The notes below the pieces were generated by a model that was given only the letters and a program-made list of their open reading frames with translations, was not told the origin of the DNA and made no database searches. From NCBI GenBank assembly GCA_034231615.1, contig CM067314.1:13271415-13335414 (forward strand): 64,000 nt of DNA. The letters run 5' to 3'. The position numbers and the translations under genes are program-made. Shown in pieces: positions 33,508-45,171 of the stretch (position 1 is its first letter; every line of letters begins with the position of its first letter). Source of the stretch: Meghimatium bilineatum (Eukaryota; Mollusca; Gastropoda; Stylommatophora; Philomycidae).

Positions 33508-33639
33508 GAAATATCCTTCAATTATTATTCCTTAGAGATTATGACTAGCTACAAAGTTATGAGTTCTCTGTTAAATTCTCGGCAACAGCAGAGTATCTTG
33601 GAAACCAGAACACAACTAAGTCGAATGAGTGCCTGCTTC

Positions 33640-33845
33640 AGGTGGTTCGGTCGTAGTCTTGCCTGAGGGTATATCCTAAGGATCCTTGAGTTAATCCTCA
33701 TGCTCAGGAGGTTGCAGATTCAAATTTGGTCTGTGACTTGTTTACAAAGTGAATTGTTAAGAGATCTATGCAGGCAGCCCTATGTTGAAAGGGATGGAAT
33801 AAATATCAATCAAAAGAGGTCAATCATCCACTCCTGAGTCTTGCC
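33640..33845 (+). mobile_element. Degraded tRNA-derived SINE, family-F-like
   Basis: A B-box-like GGTTGCAGATTCAAATTTGG precedes GTTTACAAAGTGAATT, GCAGGCAGCCCTATGTTGAA and GTCAATCATCCACTCC, in family-F order. Confidence 0.45.
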
Positions 33846-33849
33846 TGGG

Positions 33850-34035
33850 TCTGAAGAGAAACAAAGAATAGCAACACTGAAGTGTCATACGTCATAAAAG
33901 GTGACTACACACTCCCCGGCGGAAATCACATGATTTATTCAGAAGAACGCAGAAGATAAGAGGTGACTAAGGAGTTTTGAGGATTCTCTACACCATACCC
34001 TGCAAACCAGTAGGAGTTTGAACACAGAAGAGTAT
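33850..34035 (+). mobile_element. SINE family B copy, degraded, interrupted by a 53-bp family-C insert
   Basis: AACAAAGAATAGCAACACTG and GTCATAAAAGGTGACTA are followed by the insert, then GGTGACTAAGGAGTTTTGAG and GTAGGAGTTTGAACACAGAA. Confidence 0.65.
33908..33960 (+). mobile_element. 53-bp family-C mini insert
   Basis: It is flanked by AGGTGACTA at 33899-33907 and 33961-33969. It reads CTCCCCGGCGGAAATCACAT and ends GAAGAACGCAGAAGATAAG, the A/B tail type. Confidence 0.75.
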
Positions 34036-34499
34036 ACATCTCATTCAACCAAGTTTAAATTCTTTGTTTAACCCATTCGATCTCCTAGTGGCCGAAATAT
34101 TTGGCTATATATTACCACAGCGGCTGTTCTCGTCGGATTGACACATGGTCCTTTCGATTGATGATTGTTACTATTCCATGCGAATAGAAATGCTAAATTT
34201 AGCGTTGATGTGATTACCAGTAATGGTGGCTTCCTGTGTTATTTTCCGATTGTTTCTAACAGCTGTCATTTCCAAACTGCGCAAGGTTTATTATAATATT
34301 CAATTTTCATCAAAACATGGTAAAATGGACATACTTATGAGTCACGTGATGTTGATAGACAATTTTTAAATTGGACTTCTTGGGAACGTCAATGAATTAG
34401 ACATTGATGGGGTAGTAGTTCAGTATTTAGTAAGCCTAATGGATGATGCTCATCTCATCCACCGAGCACCTTTGAAAGATTAAAAGGCAGCATCACAGC

Positions 34500-34678
34500 T
34501 GAGACTACCATTGAAATTATATCATCCTCTATGGAACATAGCTTTTCAATTATTGTTAACTTGTATACACCACCGGAATGAAAACAGCACGAGGCAGAGG
34601 AAGACCAAGAAGGTGAATTGAAGAAGTTACTAATGTTCTGAGACATCATAATATTACTGCAAATTAAGTGAACCTTCT
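34500..34678 (+). pseudogene. LINE 3' end fragment (second LINE type)
   Basis: MKTARGRGRPRR, then EEVTNVLRHHNITAN, matching 10400-10480. A short open frame on the other strand is a shadow. Confidence 0.6.
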
Positions 34679-34679
34679 G

Positions 34680-34778
34680 TCAAAGACAGATGTGTCCGAG
34701 CATTGGCAAATAAAATGGCAACACATTTTCTGGACTACATTCTGCTAGAAATCTAGTAGGAACATTGTCCTGCTGATA
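34680..34778 (+). mobile_element. SINE family A copy, 3'-truncated
   Basis: AAAGACAGATGTGTCCGAGC, ATTTTCTGGACTACATTCTG and TAGGAACATTGTCCTGCTG; the tail is missing. Confidence 0.75.
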
Positions 34779-34782
34779 AGAT

Positions 34783-35530
34783 AATTTGACCATCAAATTA
34801 ACAAGTTTATCCAAATACATCTGACCACGTTTTTTAAATATCTAACCTTACAAAGCTATGTTCACAAGACAACTCTACCACAGAGCCAACAAGCAGAGGT
34901 AATTAAAAAGATATTCTGTCCCAATATATGTTAACAACAGGGTTAATACCTGGCATGGTGATTAATCTATTCGCTTTGCTTTGAGCTCAAGCGGTTGTGG
35001 CTTCGATTCCCACTTCTGCCATTTTCTTTATGAAGTGCATTTTTTTCACAGATTTCTATGGATTATCGCTTGAAGCTACAGAGTTACATGCTATGAGTGG
35101 CACTCTTAAGCAGGCAGCATGACGCTTCATTGAGAGGGGCAGATAACATATGAGGTAATGTACAATGAAGTCAATCCTCTACACCTTTTAATCCCCCTTA
35201 TTTTTAAATATAAAAACAATGTTGCTTGACAACTCAGGTCATGATACCAGACATCTTAGAAAATGTATTACTAAAGAAATGCTACTAGATATAGTGGCTT
35301 ATTGGTAGAATAATAATGTATGCCAGCATTCACAGAATCCAGTGTGACTCTGTTATGCATAAAATGTGAAACGATGGGTGAGATCCCAAGTAAAAAAATA
35401 CCTTTTGCACAAATACAGGAAAATACACAAAAACATTTAACAAAATCCAAGCAAGAATTATAGTAACAATTCCAGCTACATCAACTTTAATGAAATGATA
35501 AAATTAACAGTAACCAGAGGTGTGAACATT
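34783..35530 (+). repeat. Dispersed ~750-bp repeat, copy 1, containing a family-F SINE
   Basis: It matches 41171-41700 plus 42873-42900 at high similarity. The family-F segment (34935-35210) has the B box GGCTTCGATTCCC and a body with AGTTACATGCTATGAGTGGC. The next copy starts again at 35531 (GACCATCAAATTCACATG) and fades into the satellite after ~70 bases. Confidence 0.8.
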
Positions 35531-35605
35531 TTGACCATCAAATTCACATGTTTATCCACATGTATCTGACTACATTTTTAAAATATCTAGCCTTACAAAT
35601 ATTCA

Positions 35606-36825
35606 GATCATGCTGTCAAATCTAGCAGAATACACACACACACACATATCAAATCTAGCAGAATACACACACATATATCAAATCTAGCAGAATACACACA
35701 CACATATAAAATCTAGCAGAATACACACACACACACATATCAAATCTAGCAGAATACACACACATATATCAAATCTAGCAGAATACACACACACATATAT
35801 CAAATCTAGCAGAATACACACACATATATCAAATCTAGCAGAATACACACACACATATAAAATCTAGCAGAATACACACACACACACATATATCAAATCT
35901 AGCAGAATACACACACACACATATATCAAATCTAGCAGAATACACACACACATATATCAAATCTAGCAGAATACACACACATATATCAAATCTAGCAGAA
36001 TACACACACACACACACATATATCAAATCTAGCAGAATACACACACACATATATCAAATCTAGCAGAATACACACACACACATATATCAAATCTAGCAGA
36101 ATACACACACACATATATCAAATCTAGCAGAATACACACACATATATCAAATCTAGCAGAATACACACACACATATAAAATCTAGCAGAATACACACACA
36201 CACATATATCAAATCTAGCAGAATACACACACACACATATATCAAATCTAGCAGAATACACACACACATATATCAAATCTAGCAGAATACACACACACAC
36301 ATATAAAATCTAGCAGAATACACACACACACACACACATATATCAAATCTAGCAGAATACACACACACATATAAAATCTAGCAGAATACACACACACACA
36401 TATATCAAATCTAGCAGAATACACACACACATATAAAATCTAGCAGAATACACACACACACATATATCAAATCTAGCAGAATACACACACACATATAAAA
36501 TCTAGCAGAATACACACACACACACATATATCAAATCTAGCAGAATACACACACACACACATATATCAAATCTAGCAGAATACACACACATATATCAAAT
36601 CTAGCAGAATACACACACACACATATATCAAATCTAGCAGAATACACACACACATATATCAAATCTAGCAGAATACACACACATATATCAAATCTAGCAG
36701 AATACACACACACATATATCAAATCTAGCAGAATACACACACACATATATCAAATCTAGCAGAATACACACACACATATATCAAATCTAGCAGAATACAC
36801 ACACATATATCAAATCTATCCAAAT
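35606..36825. repeat. ~30-bp satellite with (CA)n/(TA)n spacers, about 40 units
   Basis: Each unit is TCAAATCTAGCAGAATACAC followed by a variable (AC)n and ATATA. Unit length varies from 26 to 38 bp through the (AC)n part; the TCTAGCAGAATAC core hardly varies. A subset lacks the ATC (ATATAAAATCTAGC). Cys/Val-rich ORFs on the - strand are artefacts. Confidence 0.96.
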
Positions 36826-36927
36826 GCATGCACATCATATCAAATCTAGCCAAACACACACACATCTTGTTATCAAATCTAGCCCAAACACACACACACA
36901 TCTTGATATTATCAAATCTATCCAAAC

Positions 36928-37255
36928 AGAGATGTGGTTCTACAGAAGAATGCTGAAAATACCATGGACTGACAGAAAAACTAATGTGGAGGTGTTGAGT
37001 CAAATGCGAAACGGACCTTAATCAACAATATAAGAAAAAACTATCTTCTTTTTTTGACCACTTCATGAGACAGGCAGGTTGGGAGAACATAGTCACAACA
37101 GGCAAAATTGAAGGCAACAGAGAGTGACAACATAAGAGTTTGACAACCTGGCACGGCAAGGAAACAACAACGTCCTCGATACATAATACTGTGGACAGAG
37201 AGCTGTGGAGAGACATGACCGCCTACACCAGCCGGCATGACACCTGATGATGATG
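36928..37255 (+). pseudogene. RTE-like LINE 3' fragment inserted in the satellite
   Basis: EMWFYRRMLKIPWTDRKTNV, then the CATGAGACAGGCAGGTTG block and the end CATGACACCTGATGATGATG. Related to 7440-7775 and 16105-16480 but with deletions. Confidence 0.87.
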
Positions 37256-37388
37256 ATCCAGACACATGCACGTCTTATTTTCAAATTTATCCAAACACAT
37301 GCACGTCTTATTTTCAAATGTATCCAAACAGCTGCACATCTTGATATAATCAAATATATCCAAACACATGCACATCTTGATATAATCA

Positions 37389-37549
37389 CCCGCCGAAGAC
37401 GGATGTGTTGGGCCATTGGCGCAAATAAAACGGCAACACAACGCATTTCCATTCTCTGGACTACATCCAACTGGAAATCTTGTAGGACCATTGTCCTGTT
37501 ACAAGAGAAATCCAGTGGGAATTTGAGAATGAACGCTGAAGAAGAAGAA
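37389..37549 (+). mobile_element. SINE family A copy inserted in the satellite
   Basis: Full-length sense copy with target duplication GATATAATCA at 37379-37388 and 37550-37559. The flanking satellite gives both boundaries and supports the 5'-to-3' orientation assigned to the family. Confidence 0.95.
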
Positions 37550-38200
37550 GATATAATCAAATATATCCAAACACATGCACATCTTGTTATTAAATCTATC
37601 CCAAATACACACACATCTTATTATCACCACTATCCACAAACAAGCTCATATTGTTATCAAATCTATCCAAACACGCACATCTTGCTATTCTCAAATCTAT
37701 CCAAACACATGCACATCTTGCTATTCTCAAATCTATCCAAACACATGAACATCTTGCTATTCTCAAATCTATCCAAACACATGCACATCTTGATATAATC
37801 AAATATATCCAAACACATGCACATCTTGCTATTCTCAAATCTATCCAAACACATGCACATCTTGCTATTCTCAAATCTATCCAAACACATGCACATCTTG
37901 ATATAATCAAATATATCTAAACACATGCACATCTTGCTATTCTCAAATCTATCCAAACACATGCACATCTTGCTATTCTCAAATCTATCCAAACACATGC
38001 ACATCTTGTTATCAAATCTATCCCAAATACACACACATCTTATTATCACCACTATCCACAAACAAGCTCATATTGTTATCAAATCTATCCAAACGCACAT
38101 CTTGCTATTATCAAATCTATCAAAACTCATCTTAATATTACCAAACTTTAGAATACATCCTCACAAATATTACCAACTAATACACACTTCTTTATATTCC

Positions 38201-38442
38201 CAAATATAACTACATATGGGTCTGAAGTCCATGGGTTGTTTGATCCACAACCAATTATCCACATAAATCTTGATGATTGAATTAGCAACTACATCCACAG
38301 TCTTCCTGATGATTGAATTAGCAACTATATTCACAGACATACACCTTGATGATCGAAATAATTATATTTGGGCACAGATCTTGATGAGTGATAATATCCT
38401 GAATATTTTGTACAACTCCTGCTAAAGATAAACTTGAAAAAC
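38201..38442. other. KANSL1-like 3' flank
   Basis: Lies between the satellite and the stop codon, and must contain most of any 3' UTR. TTGATGATTGAATTAGCAAC occurs twice (38269, 38307), a short tandem of about 38 bp. No AATAAA on the - strand. Confidence 0.5.
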
Positions 38443-38962
38443 TCATCTCTTGTTTTTACTTCTTCTGGGTGTGTCTGAACCAGTCCATTCTGGATCATTG
38501 GGGTCATCATTAATGCGTCTAGTTCTACTACGTTTGGATGACTCTCCCCCAACCCACTCAGGATCATTTGGGTCATCTCCTGCTGAAGATAATGATTCTG
38601 TGCTTGGATGTGGAGACGGCACAGGACCGGCATCGTCTGTATTTTCTACAGACCCGCCAACGTAGATTTTTCCAGAAGGTTCAGCTAGACGTCTAGTCAC
38701 CCTCTGATGAACAGGTTCACAACTTGGTGGTAAATCCTCAGTCATTAATATATATTCCTCAACTGATAAGGGAAACGTTCGTCGAGGCCAAGGTTCCACA
38801 CCTCCGACGTCAATAAGAGAATTGTGAACATCTTCAGGCATAACAGAGACGCTGCGGTCACGCTTTGAAAAGGACATTGTTCTCCTTCTGACAGACAACT
38901 GATGCTGCAACGAGTCTATAGGATCTTCAACGATTCCAGATTGTACACATGGGAAATGGTGG
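38443..38962 (-). CDS. KANSL1: KANSL1-like, exon F (C terminus and stop)
   Basis: The last exon begins after TTTCTCAG and encodes 172 complete residues plus TGA at 38443-38445. It contains VEPWPRRTFPLSVEEY, matching the PWERRTFPL motif near the C terminus of vertebrate KANSL1, with an RRRTMSFSKRDRS segment just before it. The tail is unusual: the acidic motif DDPNDPEW occurs twice, 20 residues apart, before a basic end (RRSKNKR). I recognise no such tandem in vertebrate KANSL1. The six exons total 2314 bases, or 770 residues here. No AATAAA was found on this strand between the stop and the satellite. Confidence 0.94.
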
Positions 38963-39139
38963 CTGAGAAAATAAAATTAAAACATTAACATTCTGCCATA
39001 GATTCTTCTTCTTCAAATTTCCACAAAACTGGTGAGGATATAAAATATATCTCACATGTTAATAAGGAATATGGTAATAAAACAATACTTGTTATGTGCT
39101 GTTATGAAATAGCATGGAACAGTTCTAAAGGTGCTGTCT

Positions 39140-39250
39140 AACTAAATCATAGGTTCCCAAAGTGGGCAGTACCTCCCCCCGTGGGTGCTGAAGCCATGAT
39201 TGGGGAGGGGCGTTCAGACAGTATAAGGGCAGGACTCCTCAGTAAAATAT
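39140..39250. other. Possible hAT-type terminus
   Basis: ATAGGTTCCCAAAGTGGGC followed by GTGGGTGCTGAAGCC resembles one end of a hAT element. No matching second end was found, so this is tentative. Confidence 0.3.
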
Positions 39251-39392
39251 CTCCTCATACAGATGTATCACTACCACTATTTTGAAAAAAAACTAGGCAT
39301 TCCATCTTCTGAATTAGCTATGTAATCACAGCTCTTTGGTGTTTCAGAGGTGTTGACAGCTTCTGTATCAGCAAAAAGCATCGAAAGTATCT

Positions 39393-39673
39393 TCTTCTTC
39401 TGCATTCGTTCTCAAACTCCTGCAGATTAGCAGGATGTAGTCCGGAGAACGGAATGCGTTGTGTCATGTTTTACAGCATTGCTGCGATATCTGCGCCTTT
39501 TGGCCTGACACATCTGATTTCTGCATGGCTTTGGGTCACTGACCCTATATGGGATGGGACAACCAACTCCATCCCATAACCTCCTTGGTCGCCTTTTACG
39601 ACATGCGTGGAAGGTAAACAAGTATTGCTATTCTTTGCTCCTCTTTTGGGTCCCAGCAACACACGGGCGATCA
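39393..39673 (-). mobile_element. SINE family B copy in the KANSL1-like E-F intron
   Basis: Full-length antisense copy with flanks AAAGTATCT at 39384-39392 and 39674-39682. Relative to KANSL1 transcription it lies in sense. Confidence 0.92.
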
Positions 39674-39775
39674 AAAGTATCTAAAACTAATCCAAGAATC
39701 TTGTATCATTTTTTGTGTGTGATTGAGCTGATTACAATGATAAGTATAATTGCTACTGAAATCTGTCTATGAACA

Positions 39776-39982
39776 AGTTACATAAAACACAGGTTTTTAG
39801 AACATTCCACTTAGACACTACGGACTATCAATAAAACTAGAGGGTTATGATGTGCAAACAAGAAAACATACAACTTATAATACACAAAACATTTTCAACG
39901 TTTTGACCAAAAGGCCCACATTTTAGTGATAGTCCGTCGTGACCAAGTGGAACATTCTAAAAAACCTGTGTTTTCCGTAAAT
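39776..39982. mobile_element. ~205-bp foldback with Penelope-like core
   Basis: The left ~50 bases (AAACACAGGTTTTTAGAACA, TTCCACTT, CGGACTATC) return inverted at 39922-39980 (GATAGTCCGTCG, AAGTGGAACATTCTAAAAA, CCTGTGTTTT). The centre contains TTCAACGTTTTGACCAAAAG, the Penelope-like terminal motif, and shares GATGTGCAAACAAGAAAACA with 62010-62040. Confidence 0.65.
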
Positions 39983-40272
39983 ACTATTGTTGTTACGTTT
40001 CACGCATTACCTTAAATTGATTGTCGTATGAACGAGTTATAGTAGAATGCAATTATAACAATTTGGTCCGGACTGGCAAAATATTTAGGCCTATGTAATC
40101 ACAGAAATTCCCTTTATGCAGTATAAACAAGAATGAATATATAATTTAAAGTGTTGTCATACAGGGAAATTTGTTATAAAAGGATGCCATATAGATAAAT
40201 CACACTGCAAAAATAAGAACAGATGGTTTCATACAGTGTCAAAATTCCATAGAGGGTCCAAGAACCAAGAAC

Positions 40273-40445
40273 ACATGCTGAAGTCAGATGTGTCAGGCTG
40301 AAAGGCAGAAGTGTGTGTCAGGTTGAAAGGCAGAAGTGTCGGGCCGAATGGTGCAAATATCGCAGTCAAGCTGTAAACCATGAAAACATACTCTGTTCTC
40401 AGGAATGCTTCCTGTTAAAAATTTTTAGAACGAACGCAGAAGTTG
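40273..40445 (+). mobile_element. SINE family B copy, 5'-truncated, with internal duplication
   Basis: Starts at CATGCTGAAGTCAGATGTGT; the segment GTCAGGTTGAAAGGCAGAAG is repeated; ends AGAACGAACGCAGAAG. Confidence 0.75.
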
Positions 40446-41170
40446 CATGAAGTCATCTATACCTTTTGAGTAATTTTCTTTTTGTAAGTTGAGGTGCAGC
40501 ATGTAGACAAAGAGATAGGCAGAGGACATGGATACAGTCTATCATAGTGCACCACTAAGACAAGAGATCTGCTAGAGGTCAGTTGTAACCAACCTTCGAT
40601 GTCAAGACAGCAATTGATAAGGACATGTTGCTAGATTACAGAAAAACTGTCTTCATCATTCGCTCATAGGACCACAATGATCTCTCTTATAAAGGTAGGT
40701 AGTGGTCTGTCTCGGGCATGTAACATCACCATGCAGTTTTTCCCTCGATCGGATTGGAGTGTCACATCTCTGGTCTACTCTTTTCATGACGAGTCTAGGA
40801 GCACATGGGAACATCTTTGGCAATTTTTTACTTATTGAAAATGTGATACTACAGTGACAAGTTCGAAGTCGGAAGATTGTAACCGATTTCTTAGCAGTGG
40901 TAGCATGCATCTCACTGGTAATTTTCTTGATATTCTTGAAAACCTGTAATATTTGCAGTTTGTTCCAACACATAAATTTTTTTTTTGTAGCTATATTTCC
41001 TTTCTAATCTTTGGTTTTTATACAGTAGGAGGTGGTCAACTACATCTTAATCGTATGTTTCACTTTCAGTACAAGAAGAAATACACTTTTTGTCAATGTT
41101 TTATTGCATGCACAAGTTAATATCATCTTCATGGTAAATGGTTTCTTACAACAAACTGCATTCAATAAGC
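40446..41170. other. Unassigned intronic DNA
   Basis: Nothing recognised on either strand. Confidence 0.5.
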
Positions 41171-41700
41171 TAATTCAACCATCAAATTACCATGTTTATC
41201 TACATACATCTGACTACGTTTTTAAAATAATCTTACAAAGCTGTGTTCGCAAGGCAACTCTTACCACCGAGCCAACAAGCAGAAGCAATTAAAAATATAT
41301 GCTGTCCCCAGACAACCCCTAGCATAGTGGGTTCGATTCCTACTTGTGCAATCTTGTTTATGAAGTGCATTTTTTTCAGATTTCTGTGGATTTTTGCTTG
41401 AAGCTACAGAGTTACATGCTATGAGTGGCTCTCTAAGCAGGCAGCATGCCGCTTCATTGAGAGGGACAGAAAACATATGAGATAATGAGTACAATGAACT
41501 CAATCCTCTACACCTTTTGATCCCCTTTATGTTCAAATATAAAAATGGTGCTGCTTGACAACTTAAGTCATGATACCAGACATCTTAGAAAATGTATTAC
41601 TTAATAAATGCTACTAGATATAGTGGTTTATTGCTAGAATAATAATGTATGACAGCATTCACAGAGTCCAGTGTGATTCTGTTATGCATAAAATGTTTAA
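41171..41700 (+). repeat. Dispersed ~750-bp repeat, copy 2 (left part), with family-F SINE
   Basis: Matches 34790-35370 with the same internal SINE (41310-41525). It is broken at TTAA by the TTAA element and resumes at 42873 with GATGGGTGAGATCC. Confidence 0.82.
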
Positions 41701-42868
41701 CCTTTAGGGCTCTGGATTAAATTTGAGAAATTTCTCCCCTAAGCCTGGATTATTTTTGGAAAATTTGCATTATTAATGGTGAGTGTTTTTAAAAAGCAAT
41801 AACTTTTTTGTTTTAGAAGATATTTAAATAATTTTTGCACGTGTAAATAAAGGAGTGAATAGTGAATATAATCACGTTTTTGTTGTTGTATGTGTGATAT
41901 TATTCTTCTTCGTTCGTTCTCAAACTCCTGCAGATTAGCAGGATGTAGTCAGGAGAACAGAATGCGTTGTGTCATGGTTTACAGCATTGCTGCGATATCT
42001 GCGCCTTTCGGCCCTATATGGGATGGGACAGCCAACTCCATCCCATAACATCCTTAGTCGTCTTTTACGACATGCATGGAAGGTAAACAGTGTTGCTATT
42101 CTTTGCTCCCCTTTCGGGCCTCGGCAACACACAGGTGGTATGTGTGATATGATAGTTGTGAGCAAGTTGTGAAGTTGAAATTCGGGGGAAAAACGGAAAA
42201 CGCCATTTTCAAAATCGCAAATATCTTCTTGACAACCCTAATACATGAGCAATGTGTGGCAACTTTGATAAAATCCTCATAAATACCTATACTTATTGTA
42301 TATGTATTGTTTTATATCCAAACTAATATAATATGAACTAAAAAATAAAATTATAATAAAACGTGAAGAAATCGCATATAATGTCCGTCCAGTTAACACT
42401 AGGTCTAGGCAGACACACAGCGTAATTATTGTCCATGCATACATGTGGCACCCCTGACACATATTATTTTTGTTTTTGAACAAATACATAAACATTCTTA
42501 TCAAATAACAACATATTAAACACAAAAAACAACAATTAGAACATGTAGTCACGATCATTTACCCATGACCCGAGGTACTCAATTTGATAGTAAAATATGG
42601 CAGAAAATAGCAAAACTCGCTCCCGAAAAGTGTTGATAACATCAGCCGGCTTTCTCCTTCTATACAACGCTAATGTGTAAAGGAAGGTGACCTTTAAACT
42701 GTGACATATTACTAGCTTCGTTTGGCAGGCTTTATACGTCATCTGTTCATTACTTCGTGAAGTTCCGTACTCGGAAAATGGGCGATATCGTATGGTGAGT
42801 GACCTCGCCCGCAGGCACAAGGGGGCGTGACCTCCGGGTGCGTGACCTCGCCTACAGAGTTGCAAAGG
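41701..42868. mobile_element. piggyBac-like non-autonomous element, copy 2 (1168 bp, holds a SINE)
   Basis: Bounded by TTAA at 41697-41700 and 42869-42872. It begins CCTTTAGGGCTCTGG and ends TTGCAAAGG, so the inverted ends are CCTTT. The uninterrupted copy at 35366-35378 (AAATGTGAAACGATGGGTGA) gives the empty site. Removing the nested family-B SINE leaves ~930 bp, close to copy 1. No transposase. Confidence 0.8.
41901..42137 (-). mobile_element. SINE family B copy nested in the TTAA element
   Basis: Flanked by GTATGTGTGATAT at 41888-41900 and 42138-42150 (13 bp). An internal deletion removes the segment around the GACACATCCGACTTCAGC block. Confidence 0.95.
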
Positions 42869-43031
42869 TTAATGATGGGTGAGATCCAAAGTAAAAAAAA
42901 AAGGTTAGTGAACCTGTCACTCAAACACATGTTTGAAATTGCTCCTGGCTTAAAAACCAGTTTTTCAAATAGTACCAGCAATGCGATTGTATGTATTAGT
43001 AGTGTCTAAAGATTCAACAGCAGCAATTTTC

Positions 43032-43240
<209 letters not shown>

Positions 43241-43258
43241 TATCTTATAAGCACAAAC

Positions 43259-43527
43259 CTTTTATTTAAAATGGGTGTAGATGGACGGGATGGCAAAGAA
43301 CTTTCTTCAGTAACAGTGAACAGTGCAGGTGCTGTCTCTGCACCATCTGCTCTTTCGGAGGCTGAAAATTTGTCACAAGCTGCTGAAGACAAGAGAGGCA
43401 TGTCTGATCTTGCTCTATTTCGCCGTGCTGGGGGATACTGAACAAAGTTACGGAAACGTTTCTTTTCCTCCTGTTCTAATGTAAAATGCCTTGCAGAAAA
43501 CTTTTCATCACAAAGATCTTCATCTGC
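43259..43527 (-). CDS. KANSL1: KANSL1-like, exon E (PEHE end and Ser/Pro-rich region)
   Basis: The exon reads [20 protein letters not shown], then [20 protein letters not shown], then a Ser/Ala-rich stretch ending in [10 protein letters not shown]. The acidic then charged-helix then Arg-rich order matches the KANSL1 segment after WREV. The acceptor is ATTTTCAG and the donor is AAAAG|gtttgt, leaving two bases that pair with the first base of exon F to make Ser. The donor lies only about 25 bases from a (GA)n/(TA)n tract in the intron. Confidence 0.92.
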
Positions 43528-44150
43528 CTGAAAATAAAAGTATAATTTTTTTTTATTTAAATGAACACTGGGAAAGATGTGTCCAGGCACATGCCCAACC
43601 CTAAACCCTATAATCGGAGATAAAGGGACAATGATTACAAATTGGTGCCGTGGCCAGTCCTGGTTGTCGCAGATATAAACATCACAAATATACAAATACA
43701 ATACCACCACTATTAAAGACCACGTGGATGAAATAGCAAAGGATCAATATCTTACAAATTGACTGCCGTGGACACTTATAAATAGGGAAGTACTATCAAC
43801 ATTGAAAACAGGGACCATAACATAAAGAACAGAAAATAGGAATAGAAATATATCCGAAATTTATTAAACATTACAAAGGATGAAAAGAAAACGACACAAA
43901 AACAAATTATAGGAAACCAAATAAAAAACATAGTAAGAATAAGAACATGCAAGAAAAGACAGTAGTAAAAAGAAAGACCAGAAAGGAAAATTGTAGCATT
44001 TGTGTAAAAACTAAATAATATCATTGTACATTATATCATACAGTTTTTCAACCTATTTGGTATAGTTTATGGGGTTTATTTACACAGAAATAGAGAAGAA
44101 AGAAGATCATTCTGTTTTGTAGAGTTTAGCACAGAAAGAGAAAGAAATAG
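43528..44150. other. D-E intron, unassigned
   Basis: A-rich, no gene seen. Confidence 0.5.
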
Positions 44151-44157
44151 ATTATCT

Positions 44158-44309
44158 TCTACGGCGTTCATTCTCAAAATCTCGCTGGATTTCTCTTGTA
44201 GCAGGACAATGATACTACAAGATTCCAGTTGAATATAGTCCAGAGAATGGAAATGCGTTGTGTTGCTGTTTTATTTGCGCCAATGGCCCAACACATCCAT
44301 CTTCGGCGG
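44158..44309 (-). mobile_element. SINE family A copy
   Basis: Antisense copy flanked by ATAGATTATCT at 44147-44157 and 44310-44320. Confidence 0.93.
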
Positions 44310-44471
44310 ATAGATTATCTAATAATGAAGACATTTTCAAAAGAAAACTTAAGTGCCAAATAGACTATGGGGAAGACAGAAACACAACATCCTGCTGTTA
44401 CGTGAAGAAGACTAGAGATTGAAAATAAAGGGAATAAAACAATTGGATACTAGGTCTAGATGAAAATGGTA

Positions 44472-44616
44472 TTCTTCTTCAGTGTTCATTCTCAAACTCC
44501 CGCTGGATCTCTCTTGTAGCAGGACCATGGTCCTATTAAATTTCCAGCAGGATGTAGTCCAGAGAATGGAAATGCGTTGTGTTGCCGTTTTATTTGCACC
44601 AATATCCGTCTTTAGC
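44472..44616 (-). mobile_element. SINE family A copy with short deletion
   Basis: Antisense copy about 160 bp from the previous one. The GGCCCGACAC block near the 5' end is missing (CACCAATATCCGTC). Confidence 0.87.
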
Positions 44617-45170
44617 AATAAAAATGATACAATTTGTCCGGTTCAAGAAGACACATGAAGAAGATGAAAAGACAGAGAAATTACAAAAGGTGAAAGATGG
44701 AGGAAATTATACAAGAATTCATGAAGATTTTCATATACATGACGCAGAAAAAATACCCAGCAAGGATCCGATAAGGATAGGAATTTGCGCAGTTACTCTG
44801 GAAAAGAGGCATGTAAATCAAATAGAAAGCATATTAGGAAGGTGAAATAAATTTATGAATGACATACAGATGTTGGGCCACAGTTGAAGTGCTGAAAAAT
44901 AAATAGTAGGAAGAAAGAGAAGGGGTGTAAGTTAATTGGGAACAATATTCCATCCAGTAACACGGAATGTCCTGACAGAATTCCAAAGGAATTATGGAAC
45001 TTTAGTTAGAAAAGTTACATATACAATACCTCCATGTTCAAATACAACATCTGAAGGCTGTAACGAAAAAGGCAATGACGTATTATCTACATCCTCAGAG
45101 GTTAACACACAGAAAAATAATAAAATTATAACAGCTTCACAAGTTGAAGGGAAGAAGAAGAAGATGTCAA
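44617..45170. other. D-E intron, purine-rich, unassigned
   Basis: Two short + frames exist (about 80 codons each, Lys-rich), without recognisable motif and on the strand opposite the gene. I do not consider them genes. Confidence 0.45.
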
Positions 45171-45171
45171 A

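Larger units (their letters stand above)
36826..38200. repeat. ~36-bp satellite, related to the previous array
   Basis: Units of CAAATCTATCCAAACACATG plus CACATCTTGCTATTCT, in variants with ATATAATC or TTAT. The CAAATCTA start ties it to the neighbouring array. A higher-order copy is visible: 37585-37680 recurs at 38010-38110. It is interrupted by a LINE fragment at 36928 and a family-A SINE at 37389. Confidence 0.93.

Noticed and set aside
35835-37003. Cys/Val-rich ORFs on the - strand (VCVYSARFDIC repeats)
   Set aside because: Satellite translation only.
35606-38200. CRISPR array
   Set aside because: Repeats are directly adjacent or separated by simple (CA)n/(TA)n, with no unique spacers, and the DNA is eukaryotic.
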